Origin: Kiritimatiellia bacterium
GTDB taxonomy: Bacteria > Verrucomicrobiota > Kiritimatiellia > RFP12 > UBA1067
Direction: 5' to 3'
Assembly (NCBI GenBank): GCA_017508315.1
Contig: JAFVZE010000133.1
Coordinates: 1 to 12,393 of the forward strand
Length of the DNA: 12,393 bases
The notes beneath the pieces were generated by a model. It saw only the letters and a list, made by a program, of their open reading frames with translations, had not been told where the DNA came from and did not search any database. How positions within the stretch are numbered: position 1 is the stretch's first letter; every line of letters begins with the position of its first letter. A program made the translations under genes and the position numbers. Below, in pieces: positions 1-7,500 of this stretch.

Positions 1-530
1 ACCGGCGGATAGCGCGTCGAAGCCCAGAGAGAAAGCGCGATCGCAGCGTTCTTCACTCCCTTGGGCGCGACGAAAGAGCCCTTGTAGAGCGTCCAGGTCT
101 TCTGAACGGCAATTCGATTGATGTCGGCTTTTATCGTCTTGGAATCTTTGCCCCATACATTGTCGTTCCAGACCTGGATATTCAGATTGGCTTTTTTCAC
201 TTCTCCGCGTATTTCAAGCGAGAAATCGTAACGGCTGCCGCCCTCTATCGGAAGTCCGACGGTTTTGCCGTCGCCGCCGATCCATGCGGTCGCTGAATAA
301 GTAACCGTCTTATCCGAGCTGTTCGTATACGCGCGGTCGATTTCAAGCCGCCCGCAATTGTTCCAGGTATACTCTTCGCAGAAGAGTTTTGCGTTTCCTC
401 CGTTGCAGCGGACCAGACCCGACAGATTTTTCTTCGCCGCGGTGAAATTGCCGAGAGGGAAAAGATTCCCCTCACCGGCAAACGCCGCGAACGTAAACAG
501 GCTTCCCAGAATCAGAGCTGATTTTTTCAT
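1..530 (-). CDS. Secreted protein with N-terminal carbohydrate-binding-like domain (3' end cut by window edge)
   Basis: The reading frame starts at the ATG at 530-528 and stays open for 176 codons to the left edge, so the C-terminus is missing. The start is supported by an AAGGAA ribosome binding site 8 bases upstream (around 538-543) and by a clear signal peptide: MKK, a hydrophobic stretch to about residue 17, and a likely cut after AFA (residue 18). The mature part begins NLFPLGNFT, typical of the first strand of CBM4/9-like jelly-roll domains. Alternating beta-strand sequence with aromatic residues follows to the edge (RYDFSLEIRG at 100-109, NIQVWNDN at 117-124, TWTLYKGSF at 145-153). By family analogy it is an exported sugar-binding module, alone or at the front of a larger enzyme, but which of these cannot be seen. 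It lies 30 bases downstream of the beta-repeat protein gene with no terminator between, so the two are probably cotranscribed. The reading frame and export are firm; the CBM call is by pattern only. Confidence 0.7.
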   Translation of the reverse strand, partial: MKKSALILGSLFTFAAFAGEGNLFPLGNFTAAKKNLSGLVRCNGGNAKLFCEEYTWNNCGRLEIDRAYTNSSDKTVTYSATAWIGGDGKTVGLPIEGGSRYDFSLEIRGEVKKANLNIQVWNDNVWGKDSKTIKADINRIAVQKTWTLYKGSFVAPKGVKNAAIALSLWASTRYPP

Positions 531-545
531 TCTTTCTTTCCTTTT
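531..545 (-). promoter_or_regulatory. Ribosome binding site of the CBM-like protein gene
   Basis: On the minus strand the bases before the ATG at 530 read AAAAAGGAAAGAAAGA. The AAGGAA core lies at about 538-543, giving a GGA-to-ATG spacing of 8 bases. The purine-rich leader fills half of the 30-base gap after the stop codon of the upstream gene, leaving no room for a terminator plus a separate promoter. Confidence 0.7.
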
Positions 546-560
546 TAAATCCCATTATCG

Positions 561-3500
561 TCAGCGCAACCGCAGAACCAGATCCCGGACCGGTTTCGAT
601 TCGCGAAGCGTTCCGTTCACCACGCGGGCGGAGCTTCCCTTGAGCGCCGTGCGAACATCAAGCGTCGCGCCGCCGAGATCGAGCGTAGTCCCCTCGCCGA
701 TAAGAAGCTTGAACCTGTCCGCTCCGTCAACGAGCGTACGAGCGTCCCACTTGACGCTGCCGAGCCCGGCGGCAAGAATGAGCGTAACGCGCCTGCCCGT
801 AGGATTGCTGATCGTCTTAAACGGCGGCAGGCTTGTGAACTCTACCGAAGAGGCAAGTTCAAGCGTCGCGTCCAGCTTTGAAATATCGCCCTGGAAGCGT
901 ACTTCCGAGGATCCGGCGATCGCCACCGTACCGACGCCGTCGATGTCATTTTTAAAATCGATCGGCTCGTCATTCTCAAAGCGAAGCGTACCCGCATCGA
1001 GCCGCACCCGACCGGTGCCTGCGCCGTCACTGAAGGAAAGCGCCAGCGTGCCGCGCGCAACATCGGTTCCGCCCGTGTAGGTGTTGTGCCCGGCGAGCGC
1101 TACGGTTCCGGCCTCGGCAGCCGCATCATGCAGCACTTCCAGCGCATCTCCGGAAACCGTTCCGGCAAGCGTCAATCGCCGCCCGTTCACCGGAACCGTC
1201 AACCGGGCAGGTTCAACGATCTCCACGTTTCCGGCCAATCTGACATCGGCGCGGCATTCGATAGCCCCGCGGTTCTCAAACCCTTCCCAGTATGTATTTC
1301 GAATGCCGTTGCCGCCTATCTTGAAATCCATGCCGAATTCGGCATCGGTTGAAAACGCCAACCTGCCGCCGTAAGCCTTTCCGCCTCCGATATGCACCGT
1401 TCCTTCGCCGAGCGCCTTGGGATGTTTAATTTCCAACCGGACCGAATTGACGAACGTTCCGCCGGAATAGGTGTTTTCCGCGTTCAGAACGATACGGCGA
1501 TAGAACTTGTCGCAATCGGGCATTGAAACAAACGAAATTCCTCCTGAACCTTTGATCGGTGCCGACACCGACGATGCATTATCCGTGGTGTGGGCGGACA
1601 CCACGAACACTCCTTCGGAAGTTCCGAAATCGATAGTGCCCGGTCCGTAAACCGTCGTCTGGGGAGCAAGCAGCACCAATGCGGGATTATTTCCGTCGCC
1701 TATCGAGAGCGTCGCTCCATCATGGACCGTAAGATAACCGGTAATGAAGCGCAACGCGGCGATCGCTTTGGACGAAACCAGATGAACGCCTATTCCTGCG
1801 CCGGCGTCGATGCCCACGACCGAAGCCGCACCGGCCTGCCCCATCTCCGACTCCCCGGTAAAGGAATGAAAACCTTTCTCTTCGTCATACGAAAGAAACG
1901 AATACATCATGTCCTTAGCGCCGATGATTGGCAGTTTAACCCTTCCGTCCTCATACTTTGCCACGTCTCCTTTGACAACGCACGAAGACGCTCCCGCATC
2001 GCCGACATAACCTCCGTTGCCGTCCCAGAAAAACAATACCGAGCCCTTGCCGCCGCGCTTCAACGGTCCTAATGCAAGCGTCTGCGCAAGACAACTCCCC
2101 ACGTCGCTCTGATTGTCGCTCGCACCGCGCCGAAGCCTGAAAAGTCCAGCACCTTCGAAAGTCACGTCCTTACCCTCCGATGTTCCCACTTCAAGTTTTT
2201 TGTCCGCAGTGCAGGACTGGAACGTGAGCGCAGAGTTGCGCAGCGAAAACGATCCGTCTCCGAAGAACCGGCGCGAGGAAGACGTATCGGCGGCATTAGG
2301 CAGAACGATACCGCCGTCCCGCACAGACACATCGCCGGAAATCGCCAACGGATGAACAAAAGAATACTTGACCGGCCCTTCAATGATAAGTCCGCCGTCC
2401 GCCCCGGAATCTTCGGACGACAACGGCAGATTGAAAGAAACCGTGCGGCGGGCGAAATGGTCGGCGTGGCGCGATGAAAAACGAGCCCCCTTCGGCCCGA
2501 CCAGCAGCTTCAGCCGCCCGTCGCACGGCTTTCCGTTCTGGTCGTTGCCGGTTTTGAAAAGTCCGCCGTTGAAATTTCCCGCCGTCACCTCCGGAGCCGG
2601 CGCGAAAACGCCGCCGTTGAAACAATAGACCGAAGGCTTATCCGTCGTCGCCGCGCCCGACGGCTGAAGCGGCAGCGTCAACACCAAAACGCCGCCGTTT
2701 AAATCGTAACGCATCGCTGCGGCGTTGTAGGTGCCGGCATGATACAATGTTCCGCCGTTCTGCTCGACCCGGGCATCGCTCGCCGCGGCCGCCGTACCGA
2801 AGATAACTCCGCCGGGGATCGGATGCGACCGTCCGTATGAAAAGGCTTTGGGCGCAGTGCGCGACGCACCGTAAAGTCCGCCGTCGATCGTCAGCGAAGC
2901 TCCGCTTTTCTTGAAGGTAAATGCGCTGAAATTCAAAACCGAATCGCCGCCGGCGAGCGTCATCGGCGCATATATGTCGAATGTGCCGCCGCTCTTGCGG
3001 ACGTCGCGGAAAACGGTGCCCTGCGACTCCCAACCGTCACATCCGACTCCCACATTTCCGCTTCCGACAAGCGCTGCAGTCAAGTCGACCGCCTCTTTAT
3101 TGCGGAAGTTCACATAACTTTTTGAATACGAGCCGATCTCGGAAACAGTGGAAATATCCACATCGTGATTGGAGTCCCCGAGATTCATCGTCGTCTGGCT
3201 CTGCGTATCCTGAACATACAGCGCTCCAGTGGAACGGATCATCGATCCGATAACGGCCGCATTGCGCACCTTCAGATCTCCGCGACCGGCAAATACGCCC
3301 CCGGTCTCGGCAGAAGGATTGCACTCCAAGGTTATCGGCATACCTGCCGAATCTTCAAGAAGAACCGTCTCTCCGGCGAGCGCTTTAAGCATATTGACTT
3401 GAAAGAACCCGATCCCGGCGGCGAATTTGAGCGAATCGCCGGCGCTCAACACGCCGGTCATCGACTTGAACGTATTCGTAGCTCCTATAATCAAACTTCC

Positions 3501-4277
3501 TTCCGCCGCAGATACGTTCATGGCCATATTGCCGGTGCAGACGCCGTCAAATCTGCAATCCTGAGGAGGTACGATATCGATCGTCGAGGAAGACTCCCCG
3601 ATACCGCGGATCGTCCCTGTTCCTGTAACCGAAGCGAACTTGGGATTTGTTCCGCCGTGCGTGGCGAGTTCCACCGCCCCGTCCACACGAAGATTCATTG
3701 CCTGATAGAACCGGCTATATCCTTTGGCTCTGAAAATTGCAGATTTCTCAACAGTGAGGTTTTCCGTCGCCACATACCCGCCAGACCCTGAAAGCTCGAA
3801 TACCCCGTCTTCCACCGTCAGCGAATTCAACGGTCGACTGCCGCTGTCCCAACAAATATGCGCGTTCTGCACCCATGTTCCGGCACCGGTTTTTCTCAGC
3901 TTGGAATTCTTCTTCTCAATGCGCACCGAACTGTTGGTGAAAATCGCGCCTGCAGCGACTTCCACTATCCCCGTCGGCGCGGATCCGAAATTGGAATACG
4001 CGAAAGTCCCGCTATACTCAAACACGGTGACGCCGGACGAAAAACGCAGCGTCCGGCAATAAGCGGTATTATTGGCGACTTTGACCACCAAAGGACTTGA
4101 CGGCGCGAAAACGGCGATATCTTCTCCGGACGGCACTCCGGACGGCGACCAGTTGTCTGCGACGCCCCATTCGCCGCCGGAAGCGCCGACCCAGAGTTTC
4201 TCCGCCGCCGTCACCGACAGCAGGGTAAGCGATACGATCGCCAGCGCCGACGACCGAGCAACAATAGAACTTGCCAT
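561..4277 (-). CDS. Large secreted beta-helix-type protein with autotransporter-associated beta-strand (PATR) repeats
   Basis: This 1238-residue protein is read from the ATG at 4277-4275. That start has a perfect AAGGAGGT site 7 bases upstream and directly precedes a signal peptide (MASSIVARSS, a hydrophobic core, cut near TAA at residue 25). An ATG 51 bases further upstream is possible but would put 17 charged or polar residues before the signal peptide and falls within the predicted -10 box. The mature N-terminus (LWVGASGGEWGVADNW, then PSGEDIAVF) matches the usual opening of large secreted PATR proteins in Verrucomicrobiota and planctomycetes. The rest is Gly/Val/Thr-rich beta sequence with many GG turns. 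Two clear PATR units carry NTYSGGTF (residues 935-942) and NTYTGGTD (1065-1072), each followed by a short strand and a GxGxV turn. The family forms a right-handed parallel beta-helix at the cell surface or outside the cell. No C-terminal autotransporter barrel, PEP-CTERM, LPXTG or T9SS-like tail is visible; the protein ends in LVLRLR. The surface role (adhesin, scaffold or glycan binding) is inference. Confidence 0.85.
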   Translation of the reverse strand: MASSIVARSSALAIVSLTLLSVTAAEKLWVGASGGEWGVADNWSPSGVPSGEDIAVFAPSSPLVVKVANNTAYCRTLRFSSGVTVFEYSGTFAYSNFGSAPTGIVEVAAGAIFTNSSVRIEKKNSKLRKTGAGTWVQNAHICWDSGSRPLNSLTVEDGVFELSGSGGYVATENLTVEKSAIFRAKGYSRFYQAMNLRVDGAVELATHGGTNPKFASVTGTGTIRGIGESSSTIDIVPPQDCRFDGVCTGNMAMNVSAAEGSLIIGATNTFKSMTGVLSAGDSLKFAAGIGFFQVNMLKALAGETVLLEDSAGMPITLECNPSAETGGVFAGRGDLKVRNAAVIGSMIRSTGALYVQDTQSQTTMNLGDSNHDVDISTVSEIGSYSKSYVNFRNKEAVDLTAALVGSGNVGVGCDGWESQGTVFRDVRKSGGTFDIYAPMTLAGGDSVLNFSAFTFKKSGASLTIDGGLYGASRTAPKAFSYGRSHPIPGGVIFGTAAAASDARVEQNGGTLYHAGTYNAAAMRYDLNGGVLVLTLPLQPSGAATTDKPSVYCFNGGVFAPAPEVTAGNFNGGLFKTGNDQNGKPCDGRLKLLVGPKGARFSSRHADHFARRTVSFNLPLSSEDSGADGGLIIEGPVKYSFVHPLAISGDVSVRDGGIVLPNAADTSSSRRFFGDGSFSLRNSALTFQSCTADKKLEVGTSEGKDVTFEGAGLFRLRRGASDNQSDVGSCLAQTLALGPLKRGGKGSVLFFWDGNGGYVGDAGASSCVVKGDVAKYEDGRVKLPIIGAKDMMYSFLSYDEEKGFHSFTGESEMGQAGAASVVGIDAGAGIGVHLVSSKAIAALRFITGYLTVHDGATLSIGDGNNPALVLLAPQTTVYGPGTIDFGTSEGVFVVSAHTTDNASSVSAPIKGSGGISFVSMPDCDKFYRRIVLNAENTYSGGTFVNSVRLEIKHPKALGEGTVHIGGGKAYGGRLAFSTDAEFGMDFKIGGNGIRNTYWEGFENRGAIECRADVRLAGNVEIVEPARLTVPVNGRRLTLAGTVSGDALEVLHDAAAEAGTVALAGHNTYTGGTDVARGTLALSFSDGAGTGRVRLDAGTLRFENDEPIDFKNDIDGVGTVAIAGSSEVRFQGDISKLDATLELASSVEFTSLPPFKTISNPTGRRVTLILAAGLGSVKWDARTLVDGADRFKLLIGEGTTLDLGGATLDVRTALKGSSARVVNGTLRESKPVRDLVLRLR

Positions 4278-4284
4278 ACCACCA

Positions 4285-4292
4285 ACCTCCTT
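4285..4292 (-). promoter_or_regulatory. Perfect Shine-Dalgarno site that fixes the start of the beta-repeat protein
   Basis: Minus-strand AAGGAGGT is an 8-base match to the anti-Shine-Dalgarno sequence. Seven bases separate it from the ATG at 4277-4275. It selects this start over the ATG at 4328, which has no comparable site. Confidence 0.85.
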
Positions 4293-4326
4293 GACTAAAA
4301 TCCCATATACGGTACAATTGCCCTGC

Positions 4327-4356
4327 AAGATATCATAAACGAGATGGTTCTGTCAA
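4327..4356 (-). promoter_or_regulatory. Sigma70-like promoter for the beta-repeat protein gene
   Basis: On the minus strand a perfect -35 hexamer TTGACA (4356-4351) is followed after 18 bases by TATCTT (4332-4327), which matches the -10 consensus at four of six positions. Transcription would begin near 4320, giving a leader of about 43 bases containing the AAGGAGGT site. A purine tract (A7GA5, 4389-4401) lies about 70 to 80 bases upstream of the predicted start and could bend DNA or act as an upstream element. The promoter is inferred from sequence only, and the weaker -10 box leaves room for activator control. Confidence 0.55.
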
Positions 4357-4440
4357 ATCAAGACCTTGCTATATTTACAACAAATTACTTTTTCTTTTTT
4401 TCAGCACAACACATGTAATACGGAATTCCTCAAGTATAAT

Positions 4441-4479
4441 GACTGATTCTATGCGCACCTGTTGCGCGAAGAATCAGTC
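4441..4479 (-). terminator. Strong hairpin downstream of the two-barrel hydrolase gene, possible terminator or operator
   Basis: A perfect 10-bp inverted repeat (GACTGATTCT at 4441-4450, AGAATCAGTC at 4470-4479) encloses a second GCGC/GCGC stem (4453-4456 with 4464-4467) and a 7-base loop. It lies 75 bases after the hydrolase stop and about 85 bases upstream of the next gene's -35 box. The minus-strand sequence after it is ATTATACTTG, with only scattered T residues, so it is not a textbook intrinsic terminator. It may terminate weakly, protect the 3' end of the upstream mRNA, or be a protein-binding site. Confidence 0.45.
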
Positions 4480-4553
4480 CATTTGTAATGCGTGGGATCT
4501 GGAGGTTTTTCCCCGCGGCAACATACTTCCCCCGCGTGCAAAACCGGTGCGGT

Positions 4554-7500
4554 TCAGAAACTCACGCTCCATGAAAAGTCGGAAACATCGGGATGGAACT
4601 CTACGCGGCGGAGCCGCCCTTTGTCGACGATGCGCAGTTCATAGCGCTCGCCGCTCACAACGCTCGAACGCCCGGAAAGCGTCCGACTCGCGGCATCCCA
4701 CTTTTCTTCGCTCACATCAAACACCGGACTTGCCACATGACGCGAAGTGGAAATCACAAACGGACGATCCAACGCTTCCCTGACGGCGATCGCCCGGCAG
4801 GAATCCGCCGGCACGTCAAATCTGAAGCGTCCCTTGAATTCCGGGACGAACTCATCCGCCCAGTAGTCGAACCCGACGTAGGTCTTTTCCGGATCAAGAC
4901 CGCAATAGGCCGCGTCATAGTCGATTGTAACGGCGCTGTTAGTTTCCCAGTTGCACAGGGCGAATACCGCACAGTTGTCGCCATCAAGCTTCCAGAGTCT
5001 ATGGACCGTCCGTTCGAAATAATCGACCGGACGCACGTCCCGCGCACGGCGGTGCGGCGACATTGTCCGCTTGAGAAGCTCTACACGCTCGGCCGAAAGC
5101 GCCGGCAGCCAGTCGCTGAAATTGTAGAGAACTCCGGAGATCGCGGTCCAGGTCGCAAAAAGCCGCGCCCTTGCGAGCGAAACGCTGTTGCGCACATACA
5201 CCGGATCGGGATCGTTGTACCACACGCGCCCGTTGAAGAAGTAACGCGGCGAAGCATCGAGGGGGCCAGCCATGTAACGTTGCGCAAACGCGTCGATCGG
5301 TCCGTTGTCGCTGCCGATGCGCAGCATATCGACAAGTCCGTAGGATGCGGCGATGCCGCGGGCGTTCTGCTTCACATTGCAGGCGAGCAGCCTCGTGCCC
5401 TCGGCACAGCCTTCGATCACCGCCCCGAGAGCGCGCCGGTACGCCTGCACGTTTGAAATCGCCGGATCGAAAAACACCTGTCCTCCGATTCCGTCGCTCT
5501 CGTACCAGCGTCCATGACCGAGCTCGACGGCGAGTGCGGCATACATTCCATCGAATTTCAGCATCCTGTAGCCCCATTCCTTCGTCAGCAATGCCGCCGT
5601 CCGTCTTGCATAATCGAGCGCGGCGGGGTTGGAAAAGTCAAGCGACGCGTCTCCGAAGGGAGTTACGAACGCTCCGCCCCTGCGCCGCTCGCTCACGCCG
5701 CGCTTCGCGGGCGCATTCTCCGCGCAGGTGACGAAAAGGTTTGTCCGCGAAGCCCACCACGGATCGTAGGGAGCCCCCGAAAACGGCATATACCAAAGCC
5801 CCGGTACAAGCCCCGCCCCGGCAATATCGTCGGCCGTCGGCTTCATTCCCCGCGGATACGGCCCTTCCGGATCGACCCGGCAGAAAACCTTTGCCGGTCC
5901 CGGTCTCTTCACCCCGTCCTGCCAGGTGTCGTCAATCTGGTAGTAATCCATCCCCCAACGGCGAAGACCGGTCTCTTTGACCTTCGCCAGAAACTCGCGG
6001 GTGAGCGAGGCGCTGCCGCTGCCGCGCTCAAAACGTTTTTTGTCGAGCGTAAAACCGCTCCGGTCGCAATACCAGGTACAGTAGCCGGAAATCTGCGGCG
6101 GCAGTTCAATATCGTATCTGCGCGAAATCTCGTCGGCATACGCCTCAAGCCCGAGCCGGCAGTCGTCAAAAGCGCCGAAAACGAACGTATCCTTCTGAGA
6201 AGAAACATCCGCGCCGGTCTTAAGCCTCCCGTACTCCGCCTTGAAGGTAAGACCCTCGGGACCGTAATGCACGCTTCCGCTGGCCCACTCGTCCGTCAGC
6301 CATCCCGCCACATACCCTTTTCTGGTCTTAGGATCGGCGATCGCCAGAAATGCGTAGCTGCCGACTCTCTCCGTGAGATTCGTAAGTCCGCCCGAGCCCA
6401 TCGCGACCCACGTCGAAGAATCCACCCCGGCAAGCTTGTACGGTCCGAAAACACGCGTCATCGCTCTGTCTCCTGAACTGTTCGGCGACGGCGTGACGTC
6501 GACAGCCATAAATCCCGACTGCCGATATCGCTTGACGAACTCAAAGCGCGCGGCGACAGGCTCGTCGGAAGGCTTTGCGTCCACGCATACCGGACATACG
6601 CCGCGATGTTCGCCCTCAAACCTGAACCTGCGGTGAGTCCCCTTTGCAACCGGAGGCAGATCCATTGAAGACGAACCGACTTTGACCCTGCAGGCGCTCA
6701 TCGGGCCATAGACGGTAAGTTCAACCTCCGCCGTCTCTCCCGGCCGCACCACCACCGGCGAAAACGTGTCAAATCCCTTGTCCGGGGCATAAAACTGCGC
6801 ATCCATCGCCTCGTATGCGAGAAAACGCCGCGCCGAAGCGTCGAGCGTCAGCGGAGAACGAACCGCCTTCTCCGGTCTGCCGAGCGCAAAAAGCGTGACC
6901 TCCGCGCGCGGACGGGTTCCGTCCGCACTCTCCCCGCGGTAGACGACTTCATTCGCACCGACATTCAGCTTGGGCATCTTCACCGCAGCCCGGGTGCGGC
7001 GCAGCGGCTCGCCGTCGGCGGAATACAGCGTCCATACGCCATCTTCAAGCTCCGCGAACCAGCCGCTGTACATTTCAAACGGCACCGGCACCACCTTGCC
7101 GTTCACTTTCACCCCGTGACGCCTGATCTTAAGCTGCCGCTGCGGAACAAAAGCGACGTCGGAAATCTCCACCGAGGCCTTTCCGCCTGAAGGAATCTCG
7201 TTGAGATAGAAATTGAGCGCCGAGAGATTGTCCATGTTGATTATCCGGTGAAACACCGCCGCATACCCCTTGTAAGGCCACTTGTAGTCGCCGTAGCGCG
7301 CGGCGTCGCGTTCGCGCAGCGGAATCTCGAAATCCCTCCAGCCGCTGAAATCGAGCGTGATGTAATGCTCTGCCAGCGCCTGACCGTATTCGCGCGGCGT
7401 CTCCGGCTGAACATTCAGCAAAGCTCCGGAACCGTCGCCCTTCACCTTGAAGCGCATCACCCGGCAACTGCCGAGCCTGACATAAGGCTTGAAAACCGCG

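Larger units (their letters stand above)
4278..4553. other. Intergenic region between the two-barrel hydrolase and the beta-repeat protein gene
   Basis: This 276-base non-coding gap is clearly richer in A+T than the flanking genes in its 4280-4480 part. It contains, in minus-strand order: a G+C-rich stretch after the hydrolase stop with two GCGGGG copies; a hairpin (4479-4441); the purine tract; the promoter; and the ribosome binding site. No convincing coding frame is present. Plus-strand frames that cross it have no ribosome binding site and mainly run opposite the hydrolase. It looks like a transcription-unit boundary. Confidence 0.7.

Noticed and set aside
358..1080. Plus-strand open frame of 240 codons across two minus-strand genes
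   Set aside because: It crosses the intergenic gap and runs opposite both the CBM-like and the beta-repeat genes; the product is low-complexity Ser/Pro/Arg sequence.
4275..4328. ATG at 4328 as start of the beta-repeat protein
   Set aside because: It has no good ribosome site, overlaps the predicted -10 box, and would put a polar extension in front of the signal peptide.
4388..4402. Plus-strand T-rich tract as an intrinsic terminator
   Set aside because: No stem precedes it on the plus strand and there is no plus-strand gene to terminate. On the minus strand it is a purine tract.
4412..4440. TATAAT on the plus strand (4435-4440) as a divergent promoter
   Set aside because: No acceptable -35 box lies at the right distance and no plausible plus-strand gene follows.
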